DNA of 6,649 nt from Desulfarculus sp. GTDB lineage: Bacteria > Desulfobacterota > Desulfarculia > Desulfarculales > Desulfarculaceae. The notes beneath the pieces were generated by a model that was given only the letters and a program-made list of their open reading frames with translations, searched no databases and was not told the DNA's origin. Location: the NCBI GenBank assembly GCA_020216625.1, contig JAIUYB010000129.1, positions 1 to 6,649 on the forward strand. The letters run 5' to 3'. Numbering within the stretch: the stretch's first letter is position 1; each line of letters begins with the position of its first letter. This document shows positions 1 through 4,846 of this stretch, piece after piece. The position numbers were made by a program, and so were the translations under genes.

Positions 1-549
1 CAAGAGCGAGCGCTTGAAGTACTCCAGCTCTTTTTTCATGGTGAAGCCGGCCACCGCGATGGGCGCGAACCTGGCCACCGCCACCACCGAGGCGTTTTCG
101 CGGTGGGCCACGGCGAAGGCGTCGTTGACGTAGATATCGCAGAGCGAGGCCAGCTCCTTGGCGAAATCGTCCTCGTTCAAGGTCTCGCCGGGGTGGAAGC
201 GCAGATTCTCCAGCACCAGCACCTCGCCCGGCTGCAGGGCCTCCACCATCTGGCGCACCTCGGCCCCCACGCAGTCCGGGGCCAGCTTGACGTCCTTTTG
301 CAGCAGGCGGCCCAGGCGGCGGGCCACCGGCGCCATGGAAAGGGCCGCCACCCGCTTGCCCTTGGGCCGGCCGATGTGGGAGGCCACGATCACCTTGGCC
401 CCCTCGTCCAGGGCGTAGTTGATGGTGGGCAGGGCGGCGCGGATGCGGTTGTCGTCGGTGATGTTCTGGTTCTCGTCCAAGGGCACGTTGAAGTCCACCC
501 GGATCAGGACCCGTTTCTGACGCAGATCGACCTCGTTAATGTAACGCAC
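1..549 (-). CDS. pgk: Phosphoglycerate kinase, N-terminal part (3' end beyond the window)
   Basis: Cytosolic enzyme that interconverts 1,3-bisphosphoglycerate plus ADP with 3-phosphoglycerate plus ATP; it uses the product of the adjacent gap gene. Only the first 183 residues are present, about the N-terminal half of a normal PGK of roughly 395 residues, so the substrate-binding domain is seen but the nucleotide-binding domain is not. Visible family motifs are RVDFNVP (17-23), [12 protein letters not shown] (32-43), SHIGRPKG (57-64), ENLRFHPGE (114-122) and [15 protein letters not shown] (140-154). In the last, the common DAFGTAH appears as DAFAVAH, a mild variant. The start is GTG at 549-547, preceded by AAGGAG (566-561) with an 11-nt gap; no ATG fits the conserved N-terminus. 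It lies 123 nt downstream of gap with no convincing promoter of its own, so it is probably read from the gap promoter past the hairpin at 631-659. Confidence 0.97.
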   Translation of the reverse strand, partial: MRYINEVDLRQKRVLIRVDFNVPLDENQNITDDNRIRAALPTINYALDEGAKVIVASHIGRPKGKRVAALSMAPVARRLGRLLQKDVKLAPDCVGAEVRQMVEALQPGEVLVLENLRFHPGETLNEDDFAKELASLCDIYVNDAFAVAHRENASVVAVARFAPIAVAGFTMKKELEYFKRSLL

Positions 550-620
550 GGCTATTCCCTCTCCTTGCGGCCGGGATCCACGGCCGGTTCCGGTTGGCTG
601 GGCCCCATCGTCGGGGCGGG

Positions 621-659
621 CCGAAAACGACCACGGCCCGGCGTCGCGCCAGGCCGTGG
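621..659 (-). terminator. Hairpin with imperfect U-tract between gap and pgk (weak terminator or attenuator)
   Basis: Read on the minus strand, CCACGGCC (659-652) pairs with GGCCGTGG (638-631). After one mismatch the stem continues as GGCG/CGCC around a 3-nt loop, about 12 base pairs in total. It is followed by TCGTTTTCGG, which has four consecutive T but is interrupted, so termination would be partial at best. It starts 14 nt after the gap stop codon. The position suits a device that lowers pgk expression relative to gap or stabilises the 3' end of a gap message. A third copy of the arm (578-585) gives an alternative partner. The stem is seen directly; its function is inferred. Confidence 0.5.
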
Positions 660-672
660 GGTTGCGTCATTG

Positions 673-1680
673 CTAGAGTTTTTTGGCCAAATAGGCGGCC
701 AGGTCCACCAAGCGGTGGGTGAAGCCCATCTCGTTATCGTACCAGGACATGACCTTCACCATGCGCTCGTCCATGACCTGGGTCAGGGGCGCGTCCACCA
801 CCGAGGAATAGGGACAGGAGGTGTAGTCCACCGAGACCAGGGGCACGTCGGTCACCGCCATGATGCCGTTCAGGGGGCCCTCGGCCGCCTGGCGCAGGGC
901 CCCGTTCACCTGCTCCACATTGACCCTCCGCCCCAGGCGCACCACCAGGTCGACGATGGAAACGTCCGGGGTGGGCACCCGGAAGGCCATGCCGTCCAGG
1001 CGGCCCTTCAGGGCCGGGAAGACCTCGGTGACGGCCTTGGCCGCGCCGGTGGTGGTGGGGATGATGGACATGCCGGCGGCCCGGGCCCGGCGGATGTCCT
1101 TGTGCGAGCCGTCCAGGATGCGCTGGCTCATGGTGACCGAATGGATGGTGGTCATCAGGCCGTGCTCGATGGTGAAGGCGTCGTGCAGCACCTTGGCCAC
1201 CGGGGCCAGACAGTTGGTGGTGCAAGAGGCGTTGCTGACGATGTGGTGCTTTTTAGGGTCGTAGGCGGTGTGGTTGACGCCCAGGACCAGGGTCAGGTCC
1301 ACCCCCTTGCCCGGGGCCCCGATCAGAACCTTCCGGGCCCCGGCGTCCAGGTGGCCCTGGCTGGCCTCGCGGCTGGTGAACTTGCCGGTGGTCTCCAGGA
1401 CGATGTCCACCCCCAAGTCACGCCAGGGGATCTCGGCCGGTTTGGCGAAACGGGTGATGGCCACCCGCTGGCCCTCGATGGTCAGGGATTCGTTGTCAAA
1501 ATCCACGGTGCCGCCGAAGGTGCGGTGGACCGAGTCGTATTTGAGAAGGTGGGCCAACTGGAAGGAGTCGGCCCGGCCGTTGATGACCGCCAATTCCAGA
1601 TCCCGGTGTCCGGTCCCCAGAATACGGGCCGCCAGACGCCCAATCCGACCAAATCCGTTGATCCCGACCTTCACCGCCAT
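673..1680 (-). CDS. gap: Type I glyceraldehyde-3-phosphate dehydrogenase
   Basis: Cytosolic tetrameric enzyme that oxidises and phosphorylates glyceraldehyde-3-phosphate to 1,3-bisphosphoglycerate, reversibly. The 335-residue length is standard. Visible are the Rossmann motif GINGFGRIG (6-14), the catalytic Cys153 in SNASCTTNCLAP (149-160), the catalytic His180, the PTTTGAAKAV segment and a C-terminal WYDNEMGF (313-320) where most relatives have WYDNEWGY. Two cofactor positions are unusual. The Asp after Asn34 that selects NAD is replaced by Gly35, followed by Arg36. The loop usually read as D-L-P-H is D-G-S-H (190-193), resembling the A-S pair of chloroplast-type NADP-using enzymes. Dual or NADP preference is inferred. 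The ATG at 1680 is chosen because GGGAGG (1693-1688) lies 7 nt upstream and the Rossmann fold begins at once; an upstream in-frame TTG at 1737 would add 19 unconserved residues. It precedes pgk and has its own promoter and a structured leader. Confidence 0.97.
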   Translation of the reverse strand: MAVKVGINGFGRIGRLAARILGTGHRDLELAVINGRADSFQLAHLLKYDSVHRTFGGTVDFDNESLTIEGQRVAITRFAKPAEIPWRDLGVDIVLETTGKFTSREASQGHLDAGARKVLIGAPGKGVDLTLVLGVNHTAYDPKKHHIVSNASCTTNCLAPVAKVLHDAFTIEHGLMTTIHSVTMSQRILDGSHKDIRRARAAGMSIIPTTTGAAKAVTEVFPALKGRLDGMAFRVPTPDVSIVDLVVRLGRRVNVEQVNGALRQAAEGPLNGIMAVTDVPLVSVDYTSCPYSSVVDAPLTQVMDERMVKVMSWYDNEMGFTHRLVDLAAYLAKKL

Positions 1681-1687
1681 GGGCCTG

Positions 1688-1706
1688 CCTCCCGGGTCGA
1701 AACCCG
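1688..1706 (-). promoter_or_regulatory. gap ribosome-binding site with an abutting UUCG hairpin
   Basis: The Shine-Dalgarno GGGAGG occupies 1693-1688, 7 nt before the ATG. Directly upstream, CGGGU (1706-1702) can pair with ACCCG (1697-1693) around a UUCG tetraloop, a very stable loop type. The last G of the stem is the first G of the Shine-Dalgarno. The hairpin could keep the site exposed by blocking longer pairings, or mask its edge. The pairing is seen; the regulatory role is inferred. Confidence 0.5.
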
Positions 1707-1739
1707 CGCCTGTTCCGGTGATCCAGCCACTGCCCAAAT

Positions 1740-1801
1740 GGCCAACACCCGGAGTTTCCGGGGGGAAACGGCGTGTGACACGCTACTCCGGGCGCCTGGC
1801 C
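1740..1801 (-). promoter_or_regulatory. Structured gap leader RNA: candidate three-way junction
   Basis: On the minus strand this 62-nt segment is almost entirely self-complementary in nested order. The outer stem pairs GGCCA (1801-1797) with UGGCC (1744-1740). After a 4x3 internal loop it continues as CCCGGAG (1792-1786) with CUCCGGG (1754-1748). Inside are two independent hairpins: GCGUG-UCA-CACGC (1783-1771) and UUUCC-CCCC-GGAAA (1768-1755). That makes 22 Watson-Crick pairs, with no U-tract behind them, so it does not look like a terminator. It lies about 16 nt after the predicted transcription start and 59 nt before the gap ATG. It matches no riboswitch class that I recognise by eye. A cis-regulatory RNA or an mRNA-stabilising element is the best guess. 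Confidence 0.45.
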
Positions 1802-1823
1802 TACTCATTGCGACTTTTCCTTT

Positions 1824-1852
1824 ATCGTAAAGCTTCACGCGGCGTTAATCAA
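1824..1852 (-). promoter_or_regulatory. Predicted sigma-70-type promoter for gap
   Basis: On the minus strand, TTGATT (1852-1847, 4/6 to consensus) and TACGAT (1829-1824, 4/6) are separated by exactly 17 nt in a locally AT-rich patch of an otherwise GC-rich window. Transcription would begin near 1817, giving a leader of about 137 nt. The -35 box overlaps the rimI stop codon. The -10 box sits inside a 13-bp dyad, CTTTA-TCG-TAAAG on the plus strand (1820-1832), which could be an operator. No sigma-54 GG-N10-GC element was found here. Confidence 0.55.
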
Positions 1853-2355
1853 GCGCTTTCCGAAGTGTGGATGGTGGTCAACTCGGCGTTGAGCAGCAGG
1901 GCGTCCTCGCCCTCGGGCTGGTAGTAGCCCGGACGGCGGCCGACCTCCTGGAAGCCCAGACCGGCATAGAGCCGCCGGGCGGGAAGGTTGCTGGGGCGGA
2001 CCTCCAGGCTGGCCCAGCTGGCCCCCCGCCGCCGGGCCTCGGCCAAGGCGCTTGCGAGCATCCGGCGGGCCACTCCGCGGCCGCGCTGGTCGGGGTGCAC
2101 GGCCAGGTTCTGGATTTGGGCCTCGTCCACCACGATCCAGAGGATGGCGTAACCCCACAGCCGTTGGTCCAGATGCCCAAAGGCTCCCAGGCAGAGGGCC
2201 TGGGGATAGCGCAGCTCGGCCTCGAAAAGATGACGCGCCCAGGGATGGGGGAAGCTTAGACGCTCGATGGCCAGGACTTGGTCCAGGTGCGCGGGGCGCA
2301 GGGGGGCCAGCAGCAGGCGCGGCCCGGGATCAGTGGGCGAGCAGTTCGCCGGCAA
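1849..2355 (-). CDS. rimI: GNAT N-acetyltransferase, RimI-like (ribosomal protein S18-alanine N-acetyltransferase)
   Basis: Probable acetyl-CoA-dependent acetylation of a protein N-terminus, with ribosomal protein S18 as the family's classic target. The 168-residue product has the GNAT order: an N-terminal LRPAHLDQVLAIERLSFPHPW segment (19-39) typical of RimI, the acetyl-CoA motif RGRGVA (91-96), then LEVRPSN (117-123) and LYAGLGF (129-135). Glu118 and Tyr130 have the 12-residue spacing of the catalytic Glu and Tyr of E. coli RimI. RRPGYY (140-145) is also typical. The only plausible start is TTG at 2355, inside the last 26 nt of the EIIA gene; AGGGGG (2370-2365) 9 nt upstream may serve as a weak Shine-Dalgarno. 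The overlap suggests translational coupling to the PTS gene. In several proteobacteria this slot behind EIIA carries HPr, so its presence may be incidental. S18 specificity is not proven from sequence; another GNAT substrate is possible. Confidence 0.85.
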   Translation of the reverse strand: MPANCSPTDPGPRLLLAPLRPAHLDQVLAIERLSFPHPWARHLFEAELRYPQALCLGAFGHLDQRLWGYAILWIVVDEAQIQNLAVHPDQRGRGVARRMLASALAEARRRGASWASLEVRPSNLPARRLYAGLGFQEVGRRPGYYQPEGEDALLLNAELTTIHTSESA

Positions 2356-2728
2356 CCGAGATGGCCCCCTTGCCGGCCTCGCAGACCACCCGGGCCAGAT
2401 CCTCCAGGCCCTTGCCCTGGCGGGCGGTGGCGGCCTTGATCAGCATCGGCAGGTTCATGCCGGTGACCACCTCGACCTTGTCCGGCTCCAGGAAGGCCAG
2501 GCTGATGTTGTTGGGGGTGCCGCCGAACATGTCGGTCAGGATCAGGACCCCGTCTCCCTTGTCGGCCTTTTCCAGCGCGCCGGTCAGCAGGCGGCGCAGG
2601 TGGTCGGCCTCCAGGTTGGCCTCCACCGAGACGGTCTCCACCTGCTCGATCTTGCCCAGGATGAACTCGGCCGCGTTGACCAGTTCACGGGCCAGGCGGG
2701 CGTGGGATATGATGACGAGTCCTATCAC
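2330..2728 (-). CDS. PTS system EIIA component, mannose/sorbose (EIIA-Man) family
   Basis: Small cytosolic phosphoryl-transfer domain of 132 residues that would accept phosphate from HPr on His9. Visible are the N-terminal beta strand GLVIISHA with His9 in the active-site position, the conserved LTDMFGGTPNN block (64-74) and GMNLPML (90-96). Length matches a stand-alone EIIA-Man domain with no EIIB fused. The start is GTG at 2728, which shares GTGA with the rapZ TGA stop, so translation is probably coupled. There is no good Shine-Dalgarno, and a longer in-frame version from 2806 would only run back through rapZ with Pro/Arg-rich unconserved sequence. No EIIB, EIIC or EIID gene is adjacent, so sugar transport is unlikely to be its local job. 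Together with ptsN and rapZ it points to a regulatory PTS branch whose partner is unknown here. Confidence 0.92.
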   Translation of the reverse strand: MIGLVIISHARLARELVNAAEFILGKIEQVETVSVEANLEADHLRRLLTGALEKADKGDGVLILTDMFGGTPNNISLAFLEPDKVEVVTGMNLPMLIKAATARQGKGLEDLARVVCEAGKGAISVAGELLAH

Positions 2729-3621
2729 GTGGCGTTGTCCAGGGTCAGGTCTCGGTGGCGGACGGTCACCCGGCACTCGGGTGATTTCAGTTCCCGGGCC
2801 AGCCATTCCACCACCGCCACCGAGCGGTGACGCCCCCCGGTGCAGCCGATGGCCAGGGTGAGCTGGCTTTTGCCCTCCTGCCGGTAGCGGGGCAGGAGAA
2901 AATCGAGCAACGACTTGAGTTTGCTCAAGAATGCCCCGGTGTCCTCCTGCTTGAAGACGTAATCTACCACCCTTGCGTCTTGACCGTCAAGCTGACGCAG
3001 GTCGTGGATGAAATAGGGATTGGCCAAAAAACGAACGTCCAGGACCATGTCGGCCTCGGGGGGCAGTCCGTATTTGAAACCAAAACTCAGCAGGTTGACC
3101 TGCAAGGGCGCGGGTGGGGCCAACTCGCTGTAGAGCCGGAATATCTCCCGACGCAGCTCGTGGGTGGTGAAGCGGCTGGTGTCCACGATTTGGGCCGCTT
3201 GCTGGCGGAGGGGCTCCATGAGCAGGCGTTCGCGCTGGATGCCATCCTGGATGGTGTCGTTATCGCTGGCCAGGGGATGGTGGCGTCGGGTCTGGGAGAA
3301 GCGGCGGACGAGCGCGGCGTCGCTGGCCTCCAGGAACAGGATATCCAGGGAGAAACCGCGGTTGGCCAGATCGATGAAGACCTGGGGCGCGTTTTCCACG
3401 AAGCGGGGAGCGCGGATGTCCATCACCAGGGCGGCGCGGAAGGGTTCGCCGGCGCTGCCCAGGGGCAGGGTCACGAAGGCCGGCAGCAGCTCCACCGGCA
3501 GGTTGTCCACGGCGTAGAAGCCCAAGTCCTCCAGGGCCCGCAGGGCGGTGGACTTGCCCGAGCCGCTGAGCCCGGTGATGACCACGAAGCGGGCGTTGGC
3601 GCGGAGGTTGGCCTCGTTCAA
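2725..3621 (-). CDS. rapZ: RapZ / YvcJ family P-loop nucleotide-binding protein
   Basis: The 298-residue protein has a Walker A motif GLSGSGKS (17-24), YAVDNLPVELLP (36-47), a Walker B-like VMDIRAP (66-72), and the C-terminal signatures SFGFKYGLPPEADMVLDVRFLANPY (179-203) and IGCTGGRHRS (258-267). Family members bind and hydrolyse ATP/GTP. In E. coli, RapZ is an RNA adaptor that presents the sRNA GlmZ to RNase E and so tunes GlmS and cell-wall amino-sugar supply. Here the C-terminus ends RHRDLTLDNAT and lacks the basic Lys/Arg tail used by the E. coli protein for RNA binding, so the RNA-adaptor role should not be assumed. The start is TTG at 3621, 5 nt after the ptsN stop, with GAGGAG (3638-3633) 11 nt upstream inside ptsN. 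A start further in would cut into the first beta strand. It overlaps the next gene by 4 nt. Confidence 0.95.
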   Translation of the reverse strand: MNEANLRANARFVVITGLSGSGKSTALRALEDLGFYAVDNLPVELLPAFVTLPLGSAGEPFRAALVMDIRAPRFVENAPQVFIDLANRGFSLDILFLEASDAALVRRFSQTRRHHPLASDNDTIQDGIQRERLLMEPLRQQAAQIVDTSRFTTHELRREIFRLYSELAPPAPLQVNLLSFGFKYGLPPEADMVLDVRFLANPYFIHDLRQLDGQDARVVDYVFKQEDTGAFLSKLKSLLDFLLPRYRQEGKSQLTLAIGCTGGRHRSVAVVEWLARELKSPECRVTVRHRDLTLDNAT

Positions 3622-3626
3622 GGCGG

Positions 3627-4082
3627 CTAGAACTCCTCGTCCTGGGCCAGGATGATCTCGTAGATCGCCCGGGCGTCCTTGGCCTGCATCAGCTCCTTGC
3701 GCACCACGTGGCTTTTGAGCAGGCGGCTGATGCGGGCCAAGGCCTTGAGGTGGACTCCGGCCGAATTCTCCGGAGCCACCACCAGGAAGAAAAGGTGGGC
3801 CGGTTTTCCATCCAAGGCGTCAAAATCGACCCCGGCCAGGGAGCGGCCAAAGGCCAGCAACAGATCGTCCAGGTGGGGCAGCTTGCCATGGGGGATGGCG
3901 ATGCCATCGCCGATGCCGGTGGACCCCAGGCGCTCGCGCTCCAAGAGGACCTCCATCAGGCGATCGGCGTCCAGGCCGGGGCGGGCCAGGCTCTGGCATA
4001 GCTCCTCCATGGCGGCGCGTTTGCCCCGCGCATGGAGGTCGGGATTGATCTGTTTCTCGGTGAGCAGGTTGGTAAGCTTCAT
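3627..4082 (-). CDS. ptsN: PTS EIIA-Ntr (nitrogen regulatory IIA protein)
   Basis: Cytosolic fructose/mannitol-type EIIA domain that takes phosphate on a histidine and, in its phosphorylated or free form, modulates partners. In enterobacteria these include potassium transport and phosphate-sensing proteins, with links to sigma-54 regulons; it does not transport sugar. The 151 residues form a single domain with no membrane segment. The phosphorylation site is His65 in GIGDGIAIPHGKLPH (56-70), preceded by RERLGSTG (49-56). The later HLFFLVVAPENSAGVHLKALARIS block is typical of EIIA-Ntr. The start is ATG at 4082; AAGGTG (4101-4096) is a distant, poor Shine-Dalgarno. It follows hpf by 26 nt and precedes rapZ by 5 nt, the standard order for this cluster. 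The EI-Ntr and HPr (NPr) partners are not in the window. Confidence 0.96.
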   Translation of the reverse strand: MKLTNLLTEKQINPDLHARGKRAAMEELCQSLARPGLDADRLMEVLLERERLGSTGIGDGIAIPHGKLPHLDDLLLAFGRSLAGVDFDALDGKPAHLFFLVVAPENSAGVHLKALARISRLLKSHVVRKELMQAKDARAIYEIILAQDEEF

Positions 4083-4108
4083 GTCTTTTGAACAGCACCT
4101 TCGGCCGG

Positions 4109-4648
4109 TTATTGGGGCTCGATCAGGCCGAAGTTGCCATCGGCGCGTCGGTAGATCACGTTGAGGACTTCGGTCCGGGCGTTGATGAAGACCAGGAAAT
4201 CGCCCTGGGACAGGTCCAGTTGCATGGCCGCCTCGTCGGCGTCCATGGGCTTGGCGGTCAGCCGCTGAGACTTGATCACCCGGGGCTGATCCTCGGCCAG
4301 GCTCTCGGCCTCGAAGACGTCCACCTTGTAGGGGACCTCGGCCACCTGGGGCTGGACCCGGACGATGCGCTTGAGCTTCTCGCGGTAGCGCTTGACCTGC
4401 TTGTCCAGCTTGTCCATGACCAGGTCGATGGCGCTGTAAAGATCGCCGGTGGTCTCCTGGCCGTGGATCTTGAATCCACTGGCGTAGATCACCACGTCCG
4501 CCATGTGGCGGTGCTTCTCAACCCCCAGGGTCACCTGGGCCTCCACCGGACCGTCGAGGTACTTTTGGATCTTGCCAACCTTGTCATTGGCGTATTCCTT
4601 CAGCGCCTCCGAAGGCTCCACGTGGCGGAAAGTAACCTGAATTTGCAT
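4109..4648 (-). CDS. hpf: Ribosome hibernation-promoting factor, long form
   Basis: Binds the 30S decoding region in slow growth and promotes 70S dimers (100S), protecting idle ribosomes. The protein has 179 residues in two domains. The N-terminal S30AE/YfiA-like domain (about 1-100) begins MQIQVTFRHVEPSEALKEYA and contains EKHRHMADVVIYASG and the basic helix around DKQVKRYREKLKR. After a linker, a C-terminal dimerisation domain (about 122-179) carries RLTAKPMDADEAAMQLDL and FLVFINARTEVLNVIYRRADGNFGLIEP. This is the long form that can dimerise ribosomes unaided, unlike the roughly 95-residue E. coli HPF that works with RMF. The start is ATG at 4648 with an ideal AAGGAGG (4662-4656) 7 nt upstream, the best ribosome-binding site in the window, predicting high translation. 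It lies 198 nt downstream of rpoN with a possible own promoter. Confidence 0.97.
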   Translation of the reverse strand: MQIQVTFRHVEPSEALKEYANDKVGKIQKYLDGPVEAQVTLGVEKHRHMADVVIYASGFKIHGQETTGDLYSAIDLVMDKLDKQVKRYREKLKRIVRVQPQVAEVPYKVDVFEAESLAEDQPRVIKSQRLTAKPMDADEAAMQLDLSQGDFLVFINARTEVLNVIYRRADGNFGLIEPQ

Positions 4649-4741
4649 TCAAGACCCTCCTTGGCTGTTCGAGCGGGCTGGGTCAGGGTCGGTCATGCCG
4701 TCAACCCCTGCCTTGGGTCCAGTATATACCTTATCGCCGGT

Positions 4742-4783
4742 CCGCGGGGGGCCACCGGTGCAGGTGTGTTCCATATCCCGCGG
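4742..4783 (-). other. Inverted repeat in the rpoN-hpf spacer
   Basis: CCGCGGG at 4742-4748 and CCCGCGG at 4777-4783 (plus strand) are perfect 7-base inverted arms. They flank the proposed -10 box of the hpf promoter and an inner 8-bp palindrome CACCGGTG (4753-4760). Because CCGCGG is itself palindromic and G+C is high, chance is a real possibility. Confidence 0.3.
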
Positions 4784-4798
4784 CCCGGCGCTTGTCAA
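4770..4798 (-). promoter_or_regulatory. Possible sigma-70-type promoter for hpf
   Basis: On the minus strand a perfect TTGACA (4798-4793) is followed after 17 nt by TATGGA (4775-4770), which matches TATAAT only in the first three positions. Transcription would begin near 4763, about 115 nt before the hpf start. A better -10 hexamer, TATACT (4726-4721), lies further downstream but has no matching -35. The strong -35 and the 198-nt spacer favour a separate hpf start, but the weak -10 leaves this tentative. No sigma-54 element was recognised. Confidence 0.4.
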
Positions 4799-4807
4799 TC
4801 GCCAAGT

Positions 4808-4822
4808 GGAGGCCGGGCCTCC
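4808..4822 (-). other. Short GC hairpin after rpoN
   Basis: GGAGGC-CCG-GCCTCC on the minus strand forms a 6-bp GC stem with a 3-nt loop, 24 nt after the rpoN stop. No U-tract follows, so it is not a standard intrinsic terminator. It could pause polymerase or protect the 3' end of an rpoN message. Confidence 0.35.
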
Positions 4823-4846
4823 GGGCGCCTTCCAGGGCGGCGGTCG

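Noticed and set aside
1681..1737. Longer GAPDH starting at TTG 1737
   Set aside because: It adds 19 residues before the conserved N-terminus, has no Shine-Dalgarno, and runs through the leader; the ATG at 1680 has GGGAGG at the right distance.
1771..1783. GCGTGTGACACGC as a CRP/FNR-type operator
   Set aside because: The palindrome has a 1-nt centre rather than the 6-nt spacer between TGTGA and TCACA, and it lies downstream of the predicted start. It is better explained as one arm of the leader RNA fold.
103..1830. A 575-codon open frame on the plus strand, antisense to pgk and gap
   Set aside because: Same in-register shadow effect. The product is Gly/His/Gln/Val-rich with no motifs, while the opposite strand encodes clear PGK and GAPDH.
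2729..2806. N-terminally extended EIIA-Man starting at 2806
   Set aside because: The extra 26 residues lie inside rapZ in another frame and are Pro/Arg-rich without family similarity; the GTG at 2728 gives a standard N-terminus.
4649..4846. Sigma-54 (-24/-12) promoter autoregulating hpf or gap
   Set aside because: I scanned the minus-strand spacers for GG-N10-GC in a TGGCAC-N5-TTGCA context and found no acceptable match here, at 1681-1848 or at 6383-6497.
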